Positions 48,318 to 58,905 of a DNA stretch of 64,000 nucleotides are shown one piece after another. Where the stretch lies: contig NC_088924.1 of assembly GCF_038396675.1 (NCBI RefSeq), forward strand, positions 29,564,501-29,628,500, read 5' to 3'. Position 1 is the stretch's first letter. The number at the start of each line of letters is the position of its first letter. The position numbers and the translations under genes were made by a program. The notes under the pieces are model-generated. The model did no database searches, was not told the DNA's origin, and saw only the letters and a program-made list of their open reading frames with translations. The stretch is from Hydra vulgaris. Taxonomy: Eukaryota; Cnidaria; Hydrozoa; Anthoathecata; Hydridae.

Positions 48318-49196
48318 TTACTCATTATTACAGAACTGTAGAGGATTTTATATTAAAAATATATACCTTTTTAGCACAAAGCAAATCCATTGTACAATTA
48401 ACTTTATTTTCTTGAACAGTTAAGGTAAAACTAGCTTCATTTTCATAACTTTTCTAATTAAAAAAATTAGAAAAAAAATTATAGTAGGGAAATATGAAAT
48501 AAAATAAACTAAAATATTAAAATTTTTTTAAAAAAATATACAGTTTTAGGACAGTCTTCTTTGATAAAATCAATGCTATCATCAACATAAGCACAAATCT
48601 AAAAGTTTTAACAATAGTTTGTAAAGAAAAACAAAAAGCATTTGTAACAATTATAAAAATAAATATTGTCCAAAAAGGATATAAAAATAGCTACAGTTAT
48701 TTATTCTTTATTGGCACTGAAAATGATGAATTTATTTATTGAAAATGATGATTTTTAACTGATAAAATAATGTACTTTATAGAGTTATAAGGTTTAAAGA
48801 TCAATTAATTTTTTACAATTTTTTACTTTATTGTATGGACTTTTTAAAAAAATATTAAGCAACTTTGATAAGAATATTGCTTGCTATTAATGTGTTAATA
48901 CTAATTAAAAATATTTGTAACTATTCAAATATTTTAGCAACCAAACTAAACAATACTTTACAATAAAACTAACCTTTTCAACTAAATCATTTAACAAACA
49001 TTGGACCACACTTTCCTAAAAAATAAGGTTAAAATAGGAACATTGAAAAAGCATAAAATATTTATATCTTTTTTTTTTTAAAAAAAAAATCATTTTCACA
49101 ACTAAATTTAATAAATATTTAACTTACGTTAGATTCAAAATCTTTGTTAAATAAAGTTATGTTTATTTTTAAATCACTTTGCTCTGGTAACTCATT
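48318..49196 (-). CDS. Candidate host gene, last five exons (minus strand)
   Basis: Five short open segments each sit between good splice sites and all are in phase 0. 49196-49128 (NELPEQSDLKINITLFNKDF and ESN) lies between TTTAAG and GTAAGT. 49015-48974 (ESVVQCLLNDLVEK) lies between TTTTTTAG and GTTAGT. 48598-48542 (ICAYVDDSIDFIKEDCPKT) lies between ACTTTTAG and GTATAT. 48453-48367 (KSYENEASFTLTVQENKVNC and TMDLLCAKK) lies between TTAATTAG and GTATAT. 48335-48318 (FCNNE, stop) follows CTCTACAG. AATAAA follows about 17 bases after the stop. I do not recognise the protein. Upstream exons should lie beyond 49200, where a pogo-like remnant intervenes. Four consecutive in-phase exons with a poly-A signal make chance unlikely. 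Confidence 0.6.
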
Positions 49197-49263
49197 CTTA
49201 AATTATAATACATAATTAATTTACAAACACAAAAACAAGAACTTTGTATAAATACATATATAC

Positions 49264-49800
49264 AGTATGTGCCAAAATTGTCACCATGTTTGAACAAAAA
49301 AATATTTTATATATACTTTAATAGAAAAGCTGTGAAAAAAAATAAAATTTTAGTTATATTAATTAAATTTAAGACTTAGCTAACTAAAAATATTGTTTTT
49401 TATTAAATTTAGAGGATATTAATTTTTTTTTTAATTTTGATGTGAAAAGCTATTGGTGACATAAATAAGTCTAAAAGTGGTCGAAAGAAATTTTTACACC
49501 ATATTAGTATATCAATTTATTGGTATTGATATTAGTATATCAATTTCAATCTCAGATGCAATTCCATCTCTGGCATCATTAGAATTTACCCCAGAGAATG
49601 TAAGACCTCTGTCAAAAGCACAACCTAGGAAAGAAATGCTCACTCAAAGAGAAAGTATACAGAAATTCTTACAGATACTCCAGTAAAACAGCGACTTATG
49701 GCTGAAGAAGAAGATAGTTCTAAAAAGAGAAAGTCCAATACTTCCACATCAACAATCAAAAAGAAAAACATTAAAGGTGAATTAAAATGGAATTAATGTA
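49264..49800 (+). pseudogene. pogo/Tigger-like transposase tail
   Basis: A CAGTATGTGCCAAAATTGTC stretch at 49264 looks like a Tc1/mariner-superfamily terminus. At 49540-49780 the plus frames give SLEFTPENVRPLSKAQPRKE, then after a shift RRKYTEILTDTPVKQRLMAE and a Lys/Ser-rich tail, which is the usual C-terminal end of pogo-type DDE transposases. The catalytic core is missing and the other terminus was not found. Confidence 0.6.
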
Positions 49801-50218
49801 CTTTTACGCAATAAAAAAAATTGTTTTTTAAACAAAATGTTATTGTGTTTTTATATTCTAAAAACAGAAAAAAACTCCATTATGCTTATTTCGTCGTTGT
49901 ACAAACAAAAAGTCATCTGTACAAACAAAAAGCCAAAATCAACTTTGAAAAAAGGGCTTAAAAAGATGAAAAACAACATTTAAAAACGGTTGCTATGCGC
50001 GTTGCTAGGGTAATTTAAATAATGAACATCTAAATAAATGAAATTTTGACCAATATCAGCATAGATAGCAAAAATTTAAAAATCAGCAATAGTTTCTACG
50101 ATAAATTTGAGTTAAAATAAGTGTATTTTTGAAAAATTAATTTTTTCAATAATTTACACTTTTTTAATAGGGTTGTGCCCCCTTAAGTGAAAATGAGCCA
50201 GTATACTGGAAACCAGCG

Positions 50219-50625
50219 ATTGCATGCAAGCGAGTAAAACATTTACCACTCTCGTACAGCAGTTTGAGCAACGGTGAAAAATTTTGTTTAACTAAATTCT
50301 TACATTTCGAGTCATTCTAAAGCATTCATTCGCATGCTCAAAAGTGTTTCTTTAGGCCAATACAATGAAATTTCAGCACATACACTGAGTTGCAGAGCAA
50401 TTCCAAAAATCTATAAGTTTATGAAAAAAAACAATTGTTGACTTATTAAATGCAGAAAAAGATGGACTTGAACGAATTGCCTTAACATCAGATATCTGGT
50501 GCCAAAACAAATTATTCTTACATAAGCTTGACAGGACACTACCTACAGACAAATATTTACTACCTTGTAGACAAATAGTTACTACCTTATAGACAAATAC
50601 TTCCGCCTGAGAAGATTCCTTTTTG
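50219..50625 (+). pseudogene. hAT transposase fragment (Ac/ZBED type)
   Basis: FQSISAHTLSCRAIPKIYKF is followed by TIVDLLNAEKDGLERIALTS and DIW, then after a frameshift NYSYISLTGHYLQTNIYYL. The TSDIW plus SLTGHY combination is the start of the catalytic domain in Ac-like hAT transposases. Only about 120 codons remain; it is not related to the DUF4371-type hATs beside it. Confidence 0.7.
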
Positions 50626-50706
50626 CAATGAGGTATTTTCCAGAGGACCATACGGTAAACAGCATTAGTACCAAGATAACACGAAATAGAGCTGAATCCC
50701 AAAACA

Positions 50707-50851
50707 GTGAGGTGGATCACAATTGTTACAGACGTAAAAATAGTGATCCACCTCACTGGTGGTAACAATGGTGATCCACCTCATCCACATCAGACGTAAA
50801 TTAACATTGTTATTTTACGTCTGATGATGGTCTATACAAATTAGACCGAAA
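50707..50851. repeat. Nested inverted repeats with a hammerhead-like core
   Basis: GTGAGGTGGATCAC (50707-50720) is inverted at 50743-50756 and partly again at 50771-50783. CATCAGACGTAAA (50788-50800) pairs perfectly with 50814-50826. The latter arm runs into CTGATGA (50821-50827), then T, GGTCTA, a 7-base loop, TAGACC and GAAA (50848-50851). CTGATGA, stem, GAAA is the hammerhead ribozyme core order, but the extra T and the absence of a clear cleavage triplet make activity doubtful. Confidence 0.6.
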
Positions 50852-50905
50852 TATCACAAAAAAGCAAAATTAGTTAGAACGATGCTGTTTTGATGTTTTA
50901 TAACT

Positions 50906-51040
<135 letters not shown>

Positions 51041-51141
51041 GTTCGGTGTCTTTAAAGCGAAAATTTTAAAAGCGAAAGTCGCGAAAGCGAAAAAGTTAAA
51101 AGCGAATAAGGTGAGTTAAGCGAGAAAAATTTTTTAATAAC

Positions 51142-51199
51142 ATTGGTAACATTAATTGGTAACAGTTAATATTGGTAACATTAATTGGTAACAGTTAAT
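51142..51199. repeat. 29-bp perfect tandem duplication
   Basis: ATTGGTAACATTAATTGGTA and the next nine bases are repeated exactly once, back to back. Confidence 0.95.
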
Positions 51200-51369
51200 A
51201 TTTAAGAAAGGAAAACGCAATTGACAACAATAGTCAATTGAATTGACTATTTATATTAAAATTGCTAATTTTCAAAGGTCATATATTCTAGGACAAGAAT
51301 AAGTGGAAAGAAGACTAGGTATTTTTTATAGAATTAGAGAAATCAGTTAAAAGAATCAAACTCTCGATG

Positions 51370-51546
51370 GGACTTTGACTAATTTAAATTTTAGCATTGT
51401 TTAGGAGAGGAATAATTATTAACAAAGACTGGATTTATTACTTTTGAGTTGTGTCTGGGGCTTTGACTAATTTAAATTTTAGCATCATTTAGGAGAGGAA
51501 TAATTGTAAAAATAGACTGGATTTTTTTCTTTTGAGTTGTGTCTTA
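51370..51546. repeat. 88-bp tandem duplication
   Basis: CTTTGACTAATTTAAATTTT starts both copies (51373 and 51461); both continue through TTTAGGAGAGGAATAATT and TTTTGAGTTGTGTCT, with about ten differences. Confidence 0.9.
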
Positions 51547-52612
51547 AATGTGTTACAATTGAAGTGAGTCAATTTCAGAAATGAGCATTTTGCTCCAAAA
51601 CGTGTAAAAGTTGAGTGTTTATACAAATGATAAGAGGCAAACTAGTAGACTTCACACAAAAAATTTAGTTAGAAGTGGTTCTCTTTTATGTGCCATCATA
51701 TCGGCCAGTTATATTTACTGGAGAATTATCTGCAAGGCAAAGTAAATTTTTTAAAATTTGTGTTAAAAATAATGTTATCAGACAAACTCATTTATAATTC
51801 ATTTTATAAGAGATAGTGTAAGATTATTTTATTTTTGACTACTTTCTTATTTTGTATTGTGGTTGTTTTTATTTTTTAGAACATTTCAAGAAAATGATTT
51901 AATTAATAACTTCTTGGCTGATGCCTAAAAGATTTTTTGATGGCAATTCTGCATTAAGCGTTTTATTGTAGTATAAAAACATGCCAATAATCCAAAAATT
52001 ATTCTGCGTAATGTTTTTTGGATCGTTTGCATGTAAAATTTAAAATTCACTTATTAATTGTGAAAAAGATTCTGCTTAAAAAAAAAAGGCTCATAAAGTG
52101 TGCTTGGCTAATTAGTTTAACAAGTTTGCATCATGATGATTGACTGGTGAGAAACTTATTTACTTTTTTTGTAATTAAATGATTTGTTATTGCTAATTAT
52201 TCTGTTATGAATTGTTTGTGACCTAAGTATAGTAAAGTTTTTATTTCTATATATGCATTACTTTGCATAAATATATATATATATTTTTTTTTACAGATTG
52301 GTTGGTAATAGCCTTTATTATCTTATTTTTTTGATGTTCAGTATACTGTTATGTTGTTTATGAACTAGATAAAATAGTTTATAAAACATAAATTACTGCA
52401 GGCTATAGATGAATCTAATTTTAGTTAGTAATTTTTTTTCCAATACAAAAAAAATTACTAAAAAAAGAATTTTGTTACAAAAAAAAAAGTGTAAAATGCA
52501 TAACATCACACCTAATACAATGCGTTGGGGTAACATTAGAAATGTTTTTTTGTTTTTCTTAACATCTTCATTTCCAAAAAGCAAGCAACTACTATTACAG
52601 AAAAGATGAAAT

Positions 52613-53065
52613 TTATAGAGCAAAATAACGATTAACAGGAAAATTAATAGATTGTGAATTATATGAATCAGGAAAACAAGATGAAGCAAGTGGAAAAAAA
52701 AGTTTAAGGAAAAAAACTAGAAGAATAAGAATTTTTGGAGAACTTAAGAACAGTCATTGTATAAGGATTAGACTTTATTGAATGATGAGTAACACAATTT
52801 TAGTAGATGGCACAAGAGACGCTCTGTAGAGCAGTGTCCATTATAATATTTATAAAAAATAGAAAGAAAAGCAACATTATGATAATGTTATAATGGTTGG
52901 AGGTTGGCTGCAAGCAGCTCCTTGTTGGCTGCAAGAGCAGATCAAGGTGCAAAAACAATTCGTTTTTGTACCTTGTCTAAAAGAGAAAGGGCATCACTGG
53001 AAGATCTGCCCAAGATATGGCAAAAGTGTTCCATACAAGGGTGGATTTAATATTTATAAAAATAA
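52613..53065 (-). mobile_element. LINE 3' tail, second copy
   Basis: It matches the 1.22-1.66 kb part of the first LINE along its length (ATATGAATCAGGAAA, GATGGCACAAGAGACGCT, GGTTGGAGGTTGGCTGCAAG, CTTGTCTAAAAGAGAAAGGG, CATACAAGG), in the same orientation. It is truncated near 53065, leaving only the C-terminal tail and 3' region. The plus frame at 52893-53117 is antisense noise. Confidence 0.85.
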
Positions 53066-53115
53066 TGCTTATAAATTTGATAACATATCAAAAGTTGACA
53101 ATATATTCAAAGACT

Positions 53116-53483
53116 GACGAGTTATAGTAACAGTTAGAGTTTATTTGATTAAATAAATAAAAAAACTTGTTGCATTTAGTTTAGAATTATTTATTATTTG
53201 GTATTCTAGCTGAGAGTTATATTTACAGTTAGAATTTATTTGATTAAATAAGTAAAAAAACTTGTTGTATTTAGTTTAGAACTATTTATTATTTGGTATT
53301 CTAGCTGAGAGTTATAGTTAGAGTTTATTTGATTAAATAAATAAAAAAAACATGTTGTATTTAGTTTAGAATTATTTATTATTTGGTATTTTAGCTAAGA
53401 GTTGTAGTTACAGTTAGAGTTTATTTGATTAAATAAATAAAAAAACATGTTGTATTTAGTTTAGAATTATTTATTATTTGATG
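53116..53483. repeat. 95-bp minisatellite, left part (about four units)
   Basis: Units of GAGAGTTATAGTTACAGTTA, GAGTTTATTTGATTAAATAA, ataaaaaaacttgttgtatt, TAGTTTAGAATTATTTATTA and TTTGGTATTCTAGCT. The array is cut by a hAT insertion and resumes at 61016. Confidence 0.95.
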
Positions 53484-55339
53484 AAGCGTGGAAAATAACG
53501 GGCGGTCAACGGTCACTGACCGCTCGAAATGACTAAAATTGCTATTTTGACCTCTCAAAACGAATTCTTCCCGGTCAAGGTTGACCGGTTGAAAAAAAAA
53601 AGAGTTATATAACGTTTGAAAAATTATCAGGATGCCTTTGAAAATGCATATACCAAAATTTCATAAAATGTAAATCTTTGAAAAAAGCTTCTAAAATAAT
53701 TTTATCGTTTGTACGCTACTTTAAATCGCTTCGTTAGTGAGTATTATAAATGACGTAAACTATTAGTTTTTTTGCTTCACTTATCAAGACTAATTTCATT
53801 TTACTGGTGGTGAAATCCATAACTGCTTTTTTCATAAATGATTGAAGTTCTTATTTTATTATTGTTTTAATAATAATATAATATTAACTAAGAACATTTT
53901 TTTATTCCTACATTTTATTTATATATTCTTTATATCATTTTATTTATTTTTCTTTTTTTCTACCTTTTGCTTTTACATTTTACCTTTTGCTGCCAATTGC
54001 AATGAAAAAATACCTTTATTTTTTATTTTTAGTTTCATTTATCCGTAGTCAACAAAACTTACAAAGTATCGACTAAGAGCCGCACACCAGGCCCTTCTGT
54101 GATGAAAATAAATTTTTTTAGATTTCAATTAGTTAAGACTCCGGAAAATAGAAAGTTCGTATTTGAAATTGTCGAGGTTCTTACGTTCTCTATTTTAAAG
54201 ACTCTTTGTTCGGTTGACGCTGAGTGACTGAGAAGTTAACTTTATTATTTAGATAAATTTAAAATTACCAAATGCGCGTTTGCTTTTTTTTTCTACTATT
54301 AAAATCTTGTGCAATCAATTTTCTTTTTCAACGTCGGTAACGACTGAAGTTCTTATTTAACCATTATTTAAAATTAATGTAACTAAGAACATTTTCTCCT
54401 TTTTTTTTTATTCATTTTTCTCGTAACCTTTTCCCGCAATTTCTGAAGTCATAGCAATGAATGAGTTATTTTTAAATAAATTTCAAATTAACAATTGCGA
54501 ATTTGAACATTTTTTATATCACTAAATTATAAGAGAATCATCAAACATCAGCATTTCAAAATGGAGGCGACTAAAAAGAGACAAACAACACTTTCATTTT
54601 TAACACAAGCAGGATCGGAATTAAAACCACCTGTTGAAAAGAAGAAAAAACTCAAAAGTAAAAAATACAGCTAACAACAGCTCAAAAATGGGTAAACACT
54701 ACTCTTGCAAAATATAATGCAAATGAATGGCTAGAGATATTATATAATGGAAACTATGTTACAGCATTAAAATGCACTGTATGTCGTCAGTATACTAAAC
54801 AAATTGATATTTATAAAGGATATACGCCAGAATGGGGAAGCGATAAAGGTAGTTGTAGGATACAGCACAGTGCCGCAGTTGATCATGCAAATGGTTTACC
54901 ACATCAAAGAGCCCACGAATTAGCAATGAAAAGTAAAGGAATGGGTGTAAGCGAACGAAATGATAAATTAAGCAATCTGCAGAAAGAAATGCGGCAAACT
55001 GATATTTTATCGGGTTTGAAAACCATGACCACGAAAGATCTATGAAAAAAATTTGAGGTAGCATACTTTATTGCCAAAGAAGAGCTTCCGCTTAGCGTAT
55101 ACCCTAAAATACTACGTTTGGAAGAAAATCATGGTGTAGAGTTTGGCCAAGCATATAGAAATAAAACAACTTGTGGAACTTTTATTGATTACATTGGATT
55201 GAGTTTGTCAAATATTCTCAGAAATAAATTAAAAACACGAAATTACTTCAGTATTTTAATTGATGCATCAACAGATGTATCTGTAATTGAAAAAGAAGCT
55301 ATATTTATTATCAGTTTCGATCCTACTCCAATAGGAAAG

Positions 55340-58300
55340 CAGGGGCGGGTTTAAGGGGGGGGCTAAGGGGGTAGTAGCCCCCCCCCCCCCTTGGGACAAT
55401 GTTATATATTTTTTAAAACGAATAATAAAATATATCAATGATCTTTATATGCAAAAGTTATGCATAAATGCATATACATAAGTTATGCAACATAACTTCG
55501 TTTTAGTTTTATTGGAAAAACGCTTGAATGCTTCTTGCATTTTTAAGTTAATAAGTTTCTTAACCATAATGCATTGCAACTTAGATTGTTATTATAAAGC
55601 GGTGTCATATAGTTTGCATTGTAGTTTATTCTTCTGTATTTGTTTATAGCCGTGCTTTTATTTTTGTTTTTTAGTTTTAAATTTAATTTTTTAAATTTTA
55701 AGGGATATTTTTAAGTTTTATGTGTTGTATGTCATGTGTTTTGTTTAAAGTTTTACACAAAATTTTTAACAAATGAGCAATGCCAATGGAAATGGTAAAA
55801 ACCCAGCTAATGCAAAAAGAAAACAAGTCAATATTTCTACATATTTTAACAAGAAACACATTTTATCAGAACAAGTTAATAAAACAGAGAACTTAACCAT
55901 TCCGATACCGTGCACTTCTCAATTATCTGAAAATGATAAAAACACTGCTTGCAGTATCGAAAAAGATATTTTAGAACCTTTAACTTTTATTGAGGATATT
56001 GGATATTATATAAACTCAAAGTCTTTAAATCAGAATACAAGATATAGATTAGTTAAAAAAAATTGGTTGCCTGGATCTGATTTTATTTATCCTTTTTCAA
56101 CACATGTTAAAAAAGGCAAAGAAGTAAAGCGATACTTAAATCAATCTCACTTAATGAAATTCCCTTGGTTAGTATATTCATCATTAAAATCTGGGTTATT
56201 CTGTAAATTTTGTGTACTTTTCCTTGTTAACAATACTGGAGGATTAAGAAATACTGAACCTTTAAAAATTAGTCACTGTACCATTAAATACATTTGCTAA
56301 ACTATTAGGAAAAGATGGCGATCTAGAATCCCACCAAAATAATTTATATCACAAAAATGCAATTTTACAAGCTAATGAGTTTTTAATCCGTTATGAACAG
56401 CCAGAAAGAGAAGTTCTAAACTTGATTGACAGCGAAAGAAAGAGGCAAATAGTTGAAAATAGAGAAAGAATTACTCCTATTATTGAGTCAATAATTTTTT
56501 TAGCTAGACAAAACATTCCTTTAAGAGGGCATAGGGATGATGGAGAATTATTAATTAATTCTAGTTCAAAAACATCCGTTATCAATGAAGGGAACTTTAG
56601 AGAACTTTTAAGATTCCGAATAAAATCTGGTGATAAGATATTAGAAAATCATCTTAACACAACTCATGCCAAAGCTACATATATAAGTAATACTATTCAA
56701 GAAGAATTAATAGAATGCTGCAAAGAAGAAATTATTTATAAAATATTGACAGATATTCAATGTAATAAGTTTTATAGTATTTTATTAGACGAAACTACAG
56801 ATGTATCACATTCATCTCAAATGACACTAATTTTAAGATATATTTTTGATGAAAAAATAAAAGAAGATTTTGTTTCATTCATAAATTGTCACACATACTT
56901 TTATAATAAGCAAAAGTCAAACCAGGAGGAACATATCAATCATCGTGAAGAATGTGTAGAAAATTATGAAAGCACTATTATTGAACCAAAACTCACAGGT
57001 GAAGTTCTTGGAAAAATAGTCGTTAATATTCTAAAAAGTTTAAATTTAAACTTGAAACACTGTGTTGGAATTGCAACAGATGGTTGCTCTATTATGACAT
57101 CCACAGTTCGTGGTGCTGTTAAATATATTCAATCAAATGCAACTCCAAATGCAGTTTATAGTCCATGTACGAATCATTGTTTAAATTTATCAATTTCTAA
57201 ATCATCTAGTGTCATGGAAATTAGAGACTCTATTGGTATTATTAAAGAAACTGTTAAGTTTTTTAATATGTCAGCCAAAAGAAATCATGTTCTTAAAATA
57301 GTTTTTGGTAAAGAAAAAAATTTAATGAGTTTATGTGAAACAAGATGGATTGAAAGACACGATAGTGTTTTAATATTTAAGAATTCTCTACACTATATCA
57401 TTAAATCTCTGAACCTTATAACTGAATGGCAAGATAATGATTCATCAGTAAAAGCTTATTCTCTTTTAAATTCATTAACTACATGTCAATTTATAATATC
57501 ATTATTTATACTATCAGATTTACTCAACTTAACGTCACCTGCAAGTAAACTACTTCAAAGTGTTCAAAAAGACCTGCTTTTGCAGAAGATTGCTTTAAGG
57601 ATATTATAAATATTATGGAAAATAGGCGGTCTACTTGTTATATAAATTTTAAAACAATATTTATAGAAAGTAAACAACTTATGGAAAAATTGGATGTGGA
57701 AGTAAAGTTACCTCGTATTACTAAGCATCAAATACACAGACCAAATATAAATACTTTAACCGTAGAAGAATACTTTAGAATTTCTGTTTATAATCCACTG
57801 TATGATCATGTCCTTGCTGATTTAAAAGATAGATATTTAAGTAAGAAAAATTTAACTGTTTATAAATTATTACTTCTTATACCAAGCCTCGTTGTTGCTA
57901 TCAAGTTGCATGATATGAATAATATTGCAGACATTGTTGCTAAAGAATACTCATTTATTTGCATAGAAAAACGACAGTTTTCTTCTGAACTTGATTTGTG
58001 GATTACAAAATGGACCAGAGTTAAAAATGAAGGTAAATATTAAATCTATTAATAATTTATTTCAGGCTAAATTATCTAAATTATAAGAATTTAATCTCTT
58101 AATTTCAAGGAGGTTATTTACCATCTACAGTCATTGATGGTTTGGATTGTTGTCCAGATATATTGTTCCCAAGTATTAAAACAATACTTTTAATTATTGG
58201 TTGTCTGCCCATTAGCATTGCATCAGCTGAAAGAAGTTTTTCTTCTTTGCGAAGGTATATCTACATTCAAAATTAAAATATCAAATTAATAACCAAATAA

Positions 58301-58905
58301 TCTTGTTTTTAACTAAAATGATTTAAATCTAGATTAAAAGATTGGTTACGATCCCGAATGAGTCAAGATAGATTGAATGGTTTAGCTTTACTTTATGTTC
58401 ATCGGGACAAAGAAGTGTTAACAGACAGCGTTATTGAACGGTTTTCAAAAGTGAAAAAAAGAAACATTGAATTTATATTGTAATGTTCAGAAAAACGTTT
58501 TAGTTATTACTTATGTTTCTTTTTAAAAATGGTTTCCGGTAAAAATTGACATCAATTAAACTTTAGTTGGTAACAAATAAGAAATTAATAAACAAGCGGT
58601 TTTAAAAAGCTTGGCATGGGTAAGAAAAGTTATTAAGCACGCATTAGGTTCTCTCCTATATTAAGCACGCGAGAGAATGAGTAGAACCATTAAGAGTAGT
58701 CCATAATTTACGTCAACCAACTTTAACAAATTTTACCCCCATCGTAATGCTTTTGTAACAAGATCCGTAGTTTAAAGACGACCCTTTATGTGAATTAATA
58801 TGTTAGAGACAAATACGACTAAATAGACGTAAAATACGACTAGGTAAATTTTTTAAACTTTAGCCCCCCCCCCCCCCCCTTGGTAAGTGACCAAACCCGC
58901 CCCTG
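55340..58905 (+). mobile_element. Nested hAT element with perfect 8-bp duplication
   Basis: CAGGGGCGGGTTTAAGGGGG starts at 55340; the inverted right end is CAGGGGCGGGTTTGGTCACT (58905). TAGGAAAG flanks both sides (55332-55339 and 58906-58913). Long G and C runs (up to 14) lie just inside each end. Length is 3566 bp, same orientation as its host transposase. Confidence 0.96.
55773..58483 (+). pseudogene. hAT (DUF4371-type) transposase with two 3' introns
   Basis: ATG at 55773 (MSNANGNGKNPANAKRKQVN), a PIP-like box NISTYF, then LMKFPWLVYSSLKSGLFCKF with the TTF zinc finger. A frameshift near 56262 continues to IPLRGHRDDGELL, SILLDETTDVSHSSQMTLIL (first Asp), GIATDGCSIMTSTVRGAVKY (second Asp), CTNHCLNLSI and CETRWIERHD. 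A shift near 57575 continues to IINIMENRRSTCYINFKTIF. Introns 58033-58109 and 58255-58332, both GT/AG, join KNEG to GYLPSTVI and ASAERSFSSLRR to LKDWLRSRMSQDRLNGLALL, the dimerisation domain; stop 58481-58483. Only two frameshifts interrupt an otherwise complete gene, close kin to the 35-38 kb transposase but without its OTU region. Confidence 0.88.

Noticed and set aside
50821-50851. Active hammerhead ribozyme
   Set aside because: One extra base breaks the core and no cleavage triplet with stem III is seen; kept only as a hammerhead-like observation.
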